Positions 1 to 12,148 of a stretch of 64,000 nt of DNA are shown here, one piece after another. This DNA is from Centroberyx gerrardi (taxonomy: Eukaryota > Chordata > Actinopteri > Beryciformes > Berycidae), in NCBI RefSeq assembly GCF_048128805.1, contig NC_136020.1, positions 12,837,239-12,901,238 on the forward strand. Reading direction: 5' to 3'. The notes beneath the pieces are model-generated. The model was not told the origin of the DNA. It ran no database searches and saw nothing but the letters and a program-made list of their open reading frames with translations. Made by a program: the position numbers and the translations under genes. Each line of letters begins with the position of its first letter. Position 1 is the stretch's first letter.

Positions 1-412
1 CAGTCCTTTCTATTGGTTGTTTGTACTGTTTGAGATTAAGGGATTTAAGAGTTAAGAGCACTGGGTAAAAGCCTAAAATGTGAAACACGATTAGAAATAA
101 TATACAGCACTTTTTTAAAAAAGTTACAAAGTACTGTAAAGAAACACAGCAGTCATTAACAGAGTATTAGCTAAAGGCCAGACTTACACTGTTGGCTCAA
201 TTAAAGCCCACTTGTTTTCTTATTTTGCAAGCAATGTTTCCGTGTTGTTGAGGCTGTGCTGTCACCTTTTGAGGTCGATCACTGATCTAAAAGATCTAGA
301 AGCACTGATAATGTCTGGATATGAGTTATGGGAAAATGTCACTCGGTGACATCTGTCAGGCCCTACTCAGTATGTGTTTTATGCCTGGGATTGTCTTCTT
401 GTGCCGCTGCAG

Positions 413-1378
413 GTCCAGTCTCACTCCTCACCTTGTGGACCAATCGGATCACTGCAGCCAACTCCAGGAAGCACCAAGAGTTTGCTGGGAGAATCAACTC
501 TGTCAATGACAAGGCTGAGCTGTACCAGCACCTTAAAGATGAGAATGGGTGTGTTGCCTAAAGTTAAAATTATATATGCACAGTAGCTTTACCCTCACCT
601 CAGAATGTAGTGCATGTTAAATATGAAGGGTTAGATATAGTTAGACAAATGCTAACTCATTCCAGATTGAATTTTACTTTCATATAAGCAGTCATTGTAA
701 GAATACGTTTTTTTTTTTTGCTGCTGTGAAACGCTGCTGTCAATTAAAATATTTTAGCCTACATTAAAGAAATGCCATATAGCACAATTTAGAGGGGAAT
801 CCAAATAGGAAAATCTGTCTTTGGTTTCTATTTAGTTAATATGAAATATCACTGTCGTTAATTTGGGGGTTTAACATTCCGCTTCCGTTAAATGTGTCCA
901 ATTTGTTTACCATAGATTTTTTTTGGGGGGGGCGAAAGTGAGTGCAACTGTAAATTGTCCATGATCCATGTTGTTATTTTTGAACAAATTGCTCTCCGTG
1001 TCTGATTGTGCAAATGTGCAAATGTATGCACACACACACACAATTTGTTTTTAGTCCATTCACTTCCTGAATAAGATCATAACTAAAACTGCATGTCTCT
1101 TGCATCAAACACATGACGTTAATGTTTTTTTTTACTTTTACCATTCACAGGATGGATGTTCATGAAAACGGCAAGGCCTCCAGATGATGTCACCATTGCG
1201 CTGCTTTTTCCAAGGAGACAGTGGACCACAGTGTATGTCGGACCTGGGTGTCACTCACACTGTCCCAAACAAGGACATGGAAATAAAATAGAGACAGTCA
1301 ACTCCAACATGGATTTTATAGATTTTTTTACCCAAGATTTTGTAGATATGCCGCTCACATATTGTGTAAAGCAATAAA
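413..1378 (+). CDS. 3' end of an unidentified gene (last two coding exons and 3' UTR)
   Basis: An exon at about 413-548 follows a good acceptor (ctgccgctgcag at about 401-412) and reads PVSLLTLWTNRITAANSR, then a charged helical stretch ending HLKDENG. A GT donor follows base 548. The next acceptor (ttcacag) ends at 1150. Joining 548 to 1151 restores a Gly codon and adds MDVHENGKASR before a TGA at 1185-1187. AATAAA at 1373-1378 would end the transcript. Upstream exons lie outside the window and the intron is 549-1150. I do not recognise the family. A second frame in the last exon stays open for 74 codons, to a stop that overlaps the poly(A) signal, but no donor phase reaches it without a stop. 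Bases 1-412 hold no other feature. Confidence 0.45.
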
Positions 1379-2259
1379 AGTTGTCAATGGAGAACTTTTT
1401 TGTTTGCATTTGCGCTTGTATTCAGTTTTTATATTGGTTATCAGTGACTTGTTATATTAAAGGGGAGGTTCAGGATTATCAAAAGCATGATGTATTGAGT
1501 CAAAAGTTTTCAAACCAGTTTTACAATCGCATGCAAGCCATTCCATGTACTTTCATAGTAATGGTAAGAATAAGGAATAGAAGAACTTTTATGCGTTTTT
1601 CTCAGACAAAAACGTTTGAGCTTTTTCAAAATTCACAGAATGCTTTATTATTGATCTTCTAAAAATGCCTCCCCGTAACCATTTTCATTGACTGTAAAAA
1701 TCACATTTGAATGACGCTTCAGTAATCTAAGCATGAAGTAATGAAGTCAAAGTATCTATGGCAAATTTCCATGTATCACAGGAGCAGAAACCCTATGATT
1801 AATCAGTTACAATTTCATGTTATTCCATAAGCGTGTGTGGGGAAAAGCATTAGTATTCACAATACTTGTAATACCTCATATTTCCTTTTTTACTTATCCA
1901 AATTCAATAACAAACAGGCAGATTGGAAAACAATTGAAGTAATTAAAAACAATGTTTTACTTTTGCATAAAATTAAGAAATTCCCTTGTTGGGGCCTGAA
2001 AACATTTTGCAAATTAATCTTAATGCAAATTAGAATGAAAGGGGAACACATGGTGCACATGTAGGTTTAATACTTTGATGTAAGTTTTGGCCTGGAATTT
2101 AAATATTTCCTAATCATTTGATTATTTAAGTCATCTGAATTACCGTAATAATAATAATGATGGATTGGAGTTTCTATTAGTATATCTTACATAGAATTTG
2201 TAACTCATGCTGCATTACCATCTGTTTAAATGGCAACATTTTTCAACTATAGATCAAGT
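1379..2259. other. convergent intergenic spacer
   Basis: AT-rich spacer between the plus-strand gene ending at 1378 and the minus-strand dystroglycan-like gene whose stop is at 2260. TTTATT at 1644-1649, a minus-strand AATAAA, could be that gene's poly(A) signal. No convincing coding or RNA feature was seen. Confidence 0.4.
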
Positions 2260-5200
2260 TCATTTTTTCTTGTGTTTCTGTTCTTTGATACTTGGAAAGC
2301 GGTATTGTGGAGAAGGAAGCTGCACTGCCTTGCTTGCAGTTTGTTTTCCCTGTGCGTAGGTTGATGTAAGTGGTCCCTCATTGGCCTGTGTGAGGTTAAT
2401 CCACAGTCTCAGCGGTGGTGGGGGCAGTTCTTGCTGGAATAGTGGAGGCAGCCTTGGTCTTATGGCTCTCTGATCCATGCTGTTAACAGAAACCACCCTG
2501 CTTGCAGGCCAAATGGCGACCGTTCTTGTCCTTCCGTAACCCTTACAGAAATAGAGAACCACAGCAATGAAGACGACCATCAGAATGAGGAAGCAGACAA
2601 CGAGGAGAGCTGTGAGCATGCTGGCCATCCATCGATACGGATTCACCTGTTGTACTGTGGCAGTGGTAGCAGCAGTGAGTACAGATGTGGAGACACTGGT
2701 GTTAGAAGTTGGATTTGGCATACTAGTGTCAGAAGTGGGACTGGGGGAATTACTGGTGCCCAAACTAGGATCCGGGGTACTGTAGAGTGTAGGGCTGGAT
2801 CCACCCAATGTGGGAGTAGGAGTACTGGGAAAACAGTCTCGCCTGTAGCTCACAGGTCCAACCTGGGTGATGGGGAACTCTGGAAGCATCGCGTTACTGA
2901 ACGCAGGCTTGACCCGTCCGTCTGCAGAACTCATTTCCAGCCACATACTCTGTATTCGACCCACGTGGCACCGCCTTGCGCTCTCACGGCCCAGCTCGCA
3001 CAAGCTGAAGTTGTACCAAGACACCACGGTGGACCCAGAAGCCATGGAAATAACAGAGAGGTGGTGGCCGCCAGAACTGTTGAAGAAGCGAGATAGTTTG
3101 CCCAGCAAGAGTTCGACCCTGTGGCGGTGCCGGAGGATGGAGTGGAGGCTGCGGTGAGCCGTCAGCATGAAACTGTGGCAGGGGTCGACGGGGCTGCGGC
3201 GAAGGTCCAGGGTGAGGGGCAGCCAGGTGCTCAGGCCCTGTCTGTCCCGGGCAGCCAGTAGGAGGTGCTGAGGGGCAAACTGCAGGTCCACCTCCAGAGG
3301 TACACCGTGAAGCTCCAGGCCGTCCAACGCCAACCAGGACCCCGTGTTTAGTGGCGGCCTGTCGATGAACCTCATCTCCAGGGAAAGGGCGTCCGCCTCA
3401 CCGTCCTCTGGATCGAGAAAGGTTTTTGGTGGGATGGAGTAGTGGAAGGGGAAGCCAATAGTGGCCATCAACGCTGGAATGGAGTGCAACACTTTGGGTG
3501 GGAGATTTGCAGTGCCTAAAATGTAAAATCAAATAGTTTTTTTTCTGTATTCCATCTAATTATCAAACATTACGGTACAGAAATATTGGAAAAACATGCA
3601 ATGTGGTTGTGCACTAGAAAATAGAAATCAATATAATCTTTTCAAATGCACTCACATAATTTGTAGATGAACTGTTCATTCATTGATTCATTCATTTACT
3701 TATTCATTTACAACTACCTGTTTATTCCTATTCAGGGTCATGGGGGGCTGGAGCCTATCCCAGCATGCATTGGGCAAAAGGCAGGGAAACACTCTGGACG
3801 GGTCACCAGTCCATCACAGGGCGAACACAGATAGACAACCACTCATACACACATTCATACCTATGGGTAGTTTAGATTCTCCAATCCACCTGCCTTGAAT
3901 GTCTTGGGAATTTGGGAAGAAACCAGAGATGCAAACTAAACACAGAAAGAGCAAGGAATTAAACTGACCATTTGCAAAATATTTCAATTCATTGTCAGAT
4001 GATGCTAATATATTTCCTTAAACAGTTGTTATGCTTCAGTTATATCTGACTACCAGTACTGAAAAAGTTATTTGTTTTTGCTTAAGCACCCGGGTCTGAT
4101 GTCAAATTACTTATTGGATGTAAATTTAAAAACAGCTTTTACTAGGTACTAATTTATTAACTTATAATAGAGTGTACATTATTTTTTTTTGTTTTGTTTT
4201 GTTTTTTGTTTTTCTGGGATAAATATGACATCCCTCACAGCAAACTTTTCCGTAGCTGAATTTTGAGTAAAATCCTCTCCTGGAATTAATTGAATTGAAA
4301 GATAATTTTATGGAAAACCCTGCACAATCTGTACTTTTAAAACATTTATTTATTCAGGCAAGGTTTGCTGAGCATATAAGCTCTTTTTCAGCAACACTGC
4401 TTCACAGTCATACAGTCAGGCTCATTCACACCTGGGAGTTGCCCAGTAAAACCACAGTCTGTTACTGGTGGACAGTGAACAGTTGGGGGTTAAGTGCCTT
4501 GCTCACCTCACTGGTACTTACTTGAGGTGGAAACTGAGGAAAACGGCTGGACAGTGCTCTGACTTCTAGACGAAACATGGCTTAAAGCCTGGAATGATGT
4601 TAACAAGATGGTAGACATCCCATAATATTGATTTAAAGAGGTGCTCAGAATCTGTGGAGTAGAACTTCCTTGTTCTGTGAATGGACAGATTGTGATAGGG
4701 ATACTGTTCAGTGTCACTTGCAATGTGTAAGACGATTGACTCATTAACAAGGCCTTCTCTGAGCTGAACCCATGTCCACTGAGGGCAGATGCACTCTCTG
4801 CTAATGATGTGTGTGTGATCACTGAGAAGCCATTGGCTACTAAAAGAGACAGTGTGTTTGATCTGTCAGTTTTGTGTGTAGCTGGAATGTGGTTTAACTC
4901 GGAGCATCCAGCGGTGGGTGTGGCGGCCAGCTCTGTCACCGACAAAAACGGTGAAGAAATAAATTCCTCTGAGTCATTTTGTTCCCCTGAGACATTTGCG
5001 GAGAGGCTGGTGGGAGGCACTGAAAAATACTCCCCAGATGACTCTGCCCCTGTCTGCCCATGGGTTGAGAAGAATTGCCCGCTTGAATTAAATTTGATAA
5101 ACTGCGATGGAAAAGCAGTCCAGTATCCCTCATCTTTGTGTGACTCAAAATGTGAATAACTAGTAGAGAAGACCAGAACGTGCTCCAGTGTGTTCTTGGG

Positions 5201-8200
5201 GTGGGTGCTGTTGAGCGGCGGGGTACACCCACTTTTGTCCATATCATCCTGAGCCACAGAGTTGCTGCACAATGGGAATGAAGGCTCAAGACTCTGCGTT
5301 TGAGGAATGGAGGACTTGGTGTACGGTCCTTGAGCAGTTGAGGGAGCAATGGGATCAAAATAACCCTCAGGTGTTGGTCCGAGGCTCTCTGATACCATCG
5401 GTGGAACAGGTTGAGTCACACTTACAAAGACAGTTTTTAGACCCAGTTGAATTGTAGTCATGAATCCTGTTTTTAAATATAGGCTTGATGTCATTCCAAG
5501 GACTAAGCCTATGTGAGAATACTGCTCACTTGTAGTTTGGGCAACTGATGACTTTTCGCTCACAGAAGACATCAAAGAGTCATAGATTGTTTGTTGAGAC
5601 CCCTTGAGCAGCAGCGTTTGGAGAAATGTTTGTTGCATGGATGGTCGGAATTGCGTACTCTCATGAGCCATCTTGTCTTTGGAGACTGAGTGCAATCCTG
5701 GACTTTCAGATGTCCATTTCACAGTTGTTTCTCTGATGGATTGGCCTTTGAACGTCATTAATGGGACTGAAATGATTTGAGGGGTTTGCGTCAAAGGAAG
5801 ATCCATTTCCAGAGTCCGAGATGGATATGTTGGTAATATGGGCTCCACTAAAGCATCTGTACTTAATGTCTGTGTTCGTCTGGTTTGGTCAAAATTTAAC
5901 TCTGTGCTGTTCAGTGTCCCTGATTCTGACTGTAGATCTAGATCCAGTTGCAAAGCGGAGTCACCAATATTAGAGAGCAAGGATATGGAGAGTGTTGGAA
6001 ACAGTGGTGTTAGGGATGATGATGTTTCGAGAGTCTCTACACTAAACAGAGGAGTTGCAGTTTTAGGTCTCTCCACAAGTTCTCCACTGACCGACCCAAG
6101 TTCTGAGGGTAAAGGCTGTGTAAATCTGCTCATCGGTGTCTCCAGTCTAGGCAACAGGGATGCTGAGAGAGAAGCCTCCAGTTCAATTTGTTGAGACACG
6201 GTCAGCTGATGTGTTGACGGGGTCGATGACATGTCCTGAATCGTTACATTTAGTTGAGACATTATCTCCTGATTCATTACAGATGGAGTCGGTGACAGAT
6301 CTTGGATTGTTTCAATTCGTTGAGTGTTTGCAAACTGCTCAGTCATTAAATATGGGGTTGGTGACACATTTGGAAACAGTTGTGTAGATGCTACGTTGTT
6401 TGATAATGATGATGATTGAGTGGTCTTCAGTCTGGAGTTTAATAGCAGGACGCTATTAAGATTCTCTGTTAGAGTTTGATGAGGAATGGATGGGAGGTTA
6501 TGGAGTGAACGTGTTAGTTTGGCAGTATTGTGGTCTTCCATTGTCTCTCGGATATATATGACGTGACCTAGGAAAAATAAAATACAACAATTCAATAAAC
6601 TGTAAAGGAAAAGAGTTTCCTGAAAGCAATCAAATTTTGAAATCGTCCAGGTTGTTGTCTGGGATTGTTATAGCAAGCATTTCCTTTATCTATCTATCTA
6701 TCCATCTATCCATCTATCCATCCATCCATCCAGTCATAAATTACCACTCATTTTGTTCCAGTCAACAAGAAGACAGTGTTTCTCTTACATCCATTCATTC
6801 TATTCACCCTCCCAAACTTTAATTCAAACATTGTCTTCAACTATACTCCTTCTTGTGCATCCCTTCATCCAATCCCTCCAGCTCTTATTCTAGTAATTTG
6901 TTTTCCCATCATCCCTGCCCAGCCTATACTATTACCCCATATAGTCTCCCATTCATTCATCCATTAAGGCCCATTCAGCTGCGGGCTCCCTTTCAGATAA
7001 GGTCAAGTCATTACATCACATGACTTGGATGCAGACATGAATGACTAAGCACCCAGAACAATCATATATAGTCATATAGAGGTCAAAAGCAGAAGACTTG
7101 CCCAATGAGCTCACTGTGGACTGACTTTCTGAGTCAGTGTGAGTAGCTCTGCAAGATACAGTCAAGAAGGGATTTTCCTCTGGACAAGGGTGCAGAGTCA
7201 GACAAGGTACAACCGATTCTCTGTTGACAGTCTCGTGTGTCACCATGGCAGTAACACTGTAAGAGATTAGGGTCTGTTGCAGTGAATGGTAAATACTGTG
7301 TGGTCTGAATGATGGTAACGATGTTGACAGAGTGGTGTCAGCCAAAGGCTTCTCAGCTAACATGGTGTGAAAAAATGTCCTGAGTGTTGATATACTCTCA
7401 GGCAAAAAGGGCGAAGGATTTTCAAGCTTTTCTATTTTGCTGATCAAAAGAGTAGGTGGTGTCGACCCCAGGAGGGTGCGTTTAACAAAAAAGTTGGACT
7501 TTTCTGAATGTTTCAGGTACTCAGAGTGAATTGTAGTAGCACTTTCCATTAGCTGGCCCATGGGGCTACTTTGAACTTGAGACCGTTTGCTGGCTAATTG
7601 GCCACTTTGCTCTGTGATTGTGTTCCCCAGAAACAACTCTGTGCTCCCGATATATTCTTCAAGCAACACGGCTGAGGTTGTTTTCATGGACTCAAATATT
7701 GATGCTTGTCCACTGCTAGCTTGATTTGATAATGGTGATAACATTGTGTCTATGGTGGCTTCTAGTGGCTCCTCACTGTGGCCAGTCACAGTTTTTATTG
7801 TTTTGAACTCATAAGTGGAAAACCCATTTGCATGACTGCAGGCAAATTCGATGCAGTTGGATGTGTACAAAGTTGAGGAAACTGTGTTGCCATGACATGT
7901 TTGTGGCTCCAGGAAAGCATGTGAGTGCACACTATATGGGTGCAGGATTGTCTGCATGATGGACAGGGTGGTTGAGGATGTTTGTATTTTTTGCGTGTGA
8001 CTTGTTTTTGGTATCGTAACAGGCACCTCAGGTTTTATGTCAGAGTAAAACATGGACATCTTTTCTTTTTGAGTGTGCCATTCAGGGATAAGCATGAAAG
8101 ACTTGAGGAGAGAGCCTGTCATGTTGTCATCCTGCGTGCTGGAGGGATGTAGTAATTCTGAAAATCCTTTGCTAACAGAGACTATAGTACTGTCACTTGA

Positions 8201-10450
8201 GTCCTGTGTGTGTGTTGGCTCCAGCTTTGTTCCCACGTGGCTCATATGCTCCAAGATGATTGACAAACTTGGACTTTGGGTGTGTGGTACCAGCTTAGTC
8301 AAAAGAAGAGGAGAATACCTGAGTGAATACTCAAGTTTGACAATCTCTTGGACCCGAGTTGGAGGTGGAATAACCATGTTAGGAGTAGGTGTATGTCTTG
8401 GCCATCTTAAGTCCCTCTTAACTTTATGTTGCACCCCTCCAGCTGCACAAAGCACTCTCCATCCCAAAACAGGAGCTCCCAGCACCCTAGCCATCCCTCC
8501 TGCCTTTGTGCCGTGTTCCAGTACCTTGGCCAAATCGGACTGCCGTTGCTCTCCTTGACAACCGACAGGCCACAGCAGCTCACCAACCTCTCCCACGACG
8601 TCTCGGTTGTCCTCACCACTCGTCGTAGTAAGTTTCTCATCCAGTCCACCGTGCCTACAAACTCTGAGCTTCTCTCGCTGTAGAATGAAGGATCTTCTTA
8701 ATGAAAATAACAAGACAGAGCCTGACGGCAGTCGGAGGTAGTCGGCCATGGTGCTGACCAAACGGACGCGCTGGTTTGCACCAAGGCTCTCAGGGTTCAA
8801 CTGGAGGAGAAGGTTGGCCCAAATGGTCATCTCTCCCTCAGAGCAGGTGAAAGTGTCCCTGTCAGACACAGAGACAAAGAAAAATCTGATTTTCATCCAT
8901 TTGAACCGGATTCAGTATTTTTTCCATGCCACATAAAACGATCATTGATGTTAAATTATGTAATGCGGGGTTTAGTTCCAAAACGCTGTGCATTTTTTAA
9001 AATAACTGAAATTCATCACTGCCCAGATAGCAAACTAACATTGTATCAATGCAGAATCAATGTAATGCATCAACACAACTAACACTGATTCATTCAACAT
9101 CAGTTTTGCACCCTGAAATGATGTTTACAGAACATTGAAAATGGATTGACACAGACGCAAAAATCAATGTTATTTCTATTAAAACTCAATGATTGATTTA
9201 ACATCAAATGAACATTGAAACAATATAAAATTTGATCTGCTTTATGCACAGCAGGATTCTATGGTGAATGCAGGGTAGAATGAGGTAAAATGTAGCTCAG
9301 TGAAATAAACAGCTGGATTTGATGCACCAGGATGCTGGTTCAAACATCAAATCTTTTTGTGTTTTCAAAAATGTTAACAATTATAAACTGATGATACAAG
9401 CAGTGTGGATGCTGCTCACAGAAAAAAAGCAATGTAAAGGCAATGTAGGCCACTCAAGATAGGTCTACCATTAATCAGTGTTGATTCAATTTTGCCTTTT
9501 CAATGTTGAAAAACTATTCAGCTAACCAAAAATCTACGCCAATCTACACTAATTCAGTGTTGCATTTTCAATGTTGAAAAAGCAATCGATTATCCACATT
9601 GATTCAATGTTCATTTAACACTGAATTTTCATCCTCAACCAAAACAATGATTCTGATTCTGATTCAACATTCTGATCCAACATGGAATCAATGACGCCTT
9701 GCTATCTGGGTTCAGAAAATGCTACTAAGTTGGCAAATAACATCAGTAGAAGTTGTGCCTCTGTGCCGACAATCACTTGTCAGAGAACTCTTCAGTGTCT
9801 TGAAGGTTGGTGTCCATCTAGAGTGATTTCCTGCCTGCTTACCTTCTAGGAGAGGATTGCAGATCCCTTTCATTCACTGTTCCATTTAGGATGTGCAGAT
9901 AAAAGTAGGCAGCACTTCTACACCGCTGGCTGGTAACAAACACTTTAAGACGGTACATCCCACAATCCTCTGCCAGAGCCAGGCCGACTAGACTGCCAGT
10001 CTGATGCCTAAACACCATCCAATGGGGCAATGGACCCTCTCCATCAGCCAATGACAGCTAGGGGAAAAAAGTGATGTTGATATTAGCAGTTGGAATAAGA
10101 CATATTTATTTATGCTTAAGTTAGTGTATGTGTTTGTATGTGTGTGTAAAGCCAATACATGGGAAATAATGCCATCCTGAATTGAAAAGTTTAGCAACAT
10201 ATGGTAGAAATTAAGGATCTGTCAAAATAATTGAAAATATTATACATCCTTAACTTTGCAAGTGCCCATCTGTGTTCTGAAAGAAACAAAAAAAAAACAG
10301 CATTTCATTATCTTAAAACAATTCTCAGCTCACCTGGAAATGCTGCATGGGTCCCAGGGGTGCAGGGAGGGGGAGCTTGAAAAAGAAAGGTGACCCTGCT
10401 TGGGATGTGCAGTTGGGAAACCCACCAAGTGGTGTCATTCTGCAGCACAT
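2260..10450 (-). CDS. dystroglycan-like transmembrane protein (divergent DAG1 paralogue) with a very long mucin-like region
   Basis: Five exons: 10450-10334 (start uncertain), 10057-9843, 8858-7126, 6567-4522, 3515-2260. Phases 0, 2, 1 and 1 match, giving about 1,788 aa. Exons 1-2 encode the first dystroglycan cadherin-like domain (GFPNCTSQAGSPFFFKLP, then PLPHWMVFRHQTGSLVGLAL). Early exon 3 matches the alpha-dystroglycan domain before the furin site (ELLWPVGC, GAPVLGWRVL), with KVKR-D at the equivalent cleavage position. Exons 3-4 then give about 1,000 residues rich in Ser, Thr and Pro, likely heavily O-glycosylated. Exon 5 carries the second cadherin-like domain (IPPKTFLDPEDGEAD), the SEA-like domain (GSTVVSWYNFSLC, AFSNAMLPEF), a transmembrane helix near residues 1664-1692 and a tail of about 96 aa. 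Oddities: the SEA cleavage Gly-Ser is Gly-Pro, no PPxY dystrophin-binding motif is seen, and the start exon is damaged. Dystroglycan normally links laminin to dystrophin. This paralogue probably keeps ectodomain adhesion but not that link. Confidence 0.85.
3690..3935. repeat. dispersed LINE/SINE-type repeat fragment in intron 4
   Basis: Contains the phrase 'gggctggagcctatcccagc' and a 'ccagtccatcacaggg' segment. I know these from a very common fish interspersed repeat. The fragment sits in the intron between exons 4 and 5 of the dystroglycan-like gene. A second short repeat-like stretch (cagtgaacagttgggggtta) lies at about 4460-4500 in the same intron. The family assignment is from memory. 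Confidence 0.5.
6686..6732. repeat. ATCT/ATCC tetranucleotide microsatellite
   Basis: Runs of tatc grade into atcc in the 558-bp intron 3 (6568-7125) of the dystroglycan-like gene. Nothing else is recognised in that intron. Confidence 0.85.
9022..9710. mobile_element. non-autonomous inverted-repeat element (MITE) in intron 2 of the dystroglycan-like gene
   Basis: The left end reads cccagatagcaa and the right end ttgctatctggg, an exact 12-bp terminal inverted repeat 689 bp apart. Both subterminal regions are full of cattgattcaatgtt-type motifs on both strands, so the element is largely self-complementary. There is no coding capacity. A clear target-site duplication was not found. The element fills most of the intron 8859-9842. 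Confidence 0.7.
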
Positions 10451-11471
10451 TCCCCAGCAGCAGCAGCAGCTTGAGGGACAAGCCTAAGTTTTGACATGGC
10501 AGGACGCACCTTTGGTCATCCATGTCCTGCTTCTAGGGGTTTGAATTCCAGCTCATGCTCTACCTCCACACTATATGCTCCTAGTCGTTTTCTTTATCTT
10601 TGCTTTTCTATCTTGAAAAGAAATTAAATCCTGGAGAAAGATGGACAGTTCCTCTGAAGCGGGTCTCATAGTGCATGGATCTAGTCTTGTAAAAGTATTT
10701 ATGGATTCCATGCTTGCATAATTCTGGTTATGAACAGCCATGCTTTTCACTGTTGCTGGTAGTCAGGGAAAAAGCAAATCCCATGGCAAAAAAGCTTGCC
10801 CACCTGTGTTGTAAACCATCAGTATCAGCCTTGAGATTTGTAGAAGGCAACCCATCTGTCACAGAGAGATCAGCGTGGATCCATTTGCTGCAGGCTGTAG
10901 GTCTGCATGGACGTTGACCTCAAGTCACCAGCAGTGAGTGTCTTACATAGTATACAGTATAGAGTATCTTCCTACTCTATCAGTAACAATTTAAACACAC
11001 AGTGGAGTGGACTGCCCACTCTGTTAAAAAAAAATTGCCTCATGTTATGTTGCAAGAGTCTGTCTCCCTTCTTACCAATGATTTGTATAGAAAAATTGTT
11101 TTTTTTACCATGTAGCCCCATCATGTTTTTATTGTCTGGTCACCCACCTGTCAGGTTAAAACAAGTAAAAATTCCAGTAGAGTCCATGTAATGGAGTCAG
11201 ACTCGCACAGCCCAGATGAACAACAAAGCTCCATTTCAAAATGTCACTGATGATTCATCTTCAGATAAACAAAATACAGTGAGGCAACACCGAGAGGTAC
11301 TGTGTGTGTGAAACCTGGCAGAACCTGATCCTTAACACATGATCAGTCGATACAGAGCTCCTTTTCTGCCGACATGTTGCAGTGTGTCCAGTTACAAGGC
11401 AGTTGTGGTTACTAGGATACCTGCAATACTACCGGAGACCCTATCAATGACTTCACAGTTCTGTCTAGATG
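9880..11471 (-). repeat. left arm of a large inverted duplication
   Basis: Minus-strand sequence here matches plus-strand 17120-19142. It covers exon 2, intron 1, exon 1 and about 1 kb of upstream DNA of the dystroglycan-like gene. Matching landmarks are the exon 2 coding text, the run of CTG codons in exon 1, the agaaagatggacagttcctc stretch, and the tgttgcagtgtgtccagtta stretch at 11374-11393, which is inverted near 17230. The arms have diverged by substitutions and indels. Homology stops near acagtgaatg in exon 2 on one side and near cagttctgtctagat on the other. The spacer is about 5.6 kb. Confidence 0.85.
10334..10523 (-). other. damaged signal-peptide/start exon of the dystroglycan-like gene
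   Basis: The ATG at 10523 opens MDDQRCVLPCQNLGLS followed by KLLLLLGNVL, a plausible signal peptide. The equivalent exon on the other inverted arm (18273-18497) stays in frame into KMTPLGGFPNCTSQ. Here 35 bases after GTGCTG are missing relative to that copy. The ATG at 10523 therefore runs into the wrong frame and, after splicing to 10057, meets a stop. The correct frame can only start at ATG 10450 (MCCRMTPLGG) or 10438, which lacks the hydrophobic leader. The alternatives are an unseen upstream signal exon (ctgcag before aatgacacc looks like an acceptor) or a loss-of-function allele. Confidence 0.7.
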
Positions 11472-11744
11472 GTCTCGTTCCCCAATAACGATCGCTCTTA
11501 GAGGTTTTTAATTGTGATCCTACGAAAGTTTGTTCATTACCTACATGCCTTTTAGTCTAACAGGAGGGACCCTAAAATTTTTGGATGCCTCTACCGGAGG
11601 TACAACAAAACACAAAAATGTTTTTTAGCATCCCTAGGGTCTCTCATAAATGCAATAGATTCTTGTATAAAAATATTTTACTGCAAAAATAGTTAAATTG
11701 GTCCACATTTTGATACACCCCACCAACAAAAAAAGGTGCAAAAC

Positions 11745-12148
11745 AAACTTGCCTGGCCTATTGGAGCATAAAATACTGTTGGTCGTCTACAAATCGCTCA
11801 ATGGTTTAGGACCAAAATACATCTCTGACTTGCTCTTACCATATGAACCCTCTAGACCCCTCAGGTCATCTGGGACCGTACTGAAGAACTCAGAAATGCC
11901 CAAACTTTGAACACTTTTAAAACCAGGCTCAAAACTTTTTTATTCTGCACTGCCTATGCAACTTGATCTTTATTCTCTTTTTATGCATTTTAATTCTTTA
12001 TTTATTTATGCATTGTCTTTTAAATGTCACTTTCAATGTCTTTTTTGTTTTGTGTATGTAATTGTAAATGTATTTTTCTTTTATTTATGTACAGCACTTT
12101 GAATTGCCAATGTGTATGAAATGTGCTATATAAATAAACTTGCCTTGC
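11745..12148 (+). mobile_element. 3' end of a Rex1/L2-like LINE
   Basis: The frame reads LLVVYKSLNGLGPKYISDLL then PYEPSRPLRSSGT, the familiar C-terminal end of fish non-LTR reverse-transcriptase polyproteins. It is followed by a 3' UTR with the typical tail gtgctatataaataaac and repeated cttgccttgcctt. The copy is truncated: the endonuclease and catalytic reverse transcriptase domains are absent. Confidence 0.75.

Noticed and set aside
4809..5457. Open frames on the plus strand opposite the mucin exon
   Set aside because: They are antisense shadows of the Ser/Thr-rich exon 4. They have no domain, splice sites or start context of their own.
8073..8558. 161-codon plus-strand frame
   Set aside because: Antisense to exon 3 of the dystroglycan-like gene, with no independent support.
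10308..10523. The 71-codon frame from ATG 10523 as a separate small protein
   Set aside because: Its second half is the wrong frame of a dystroglycan-like exon after a 35-bp deletion, and it runs into the intron. It is explained by comparison with the inverted copy.
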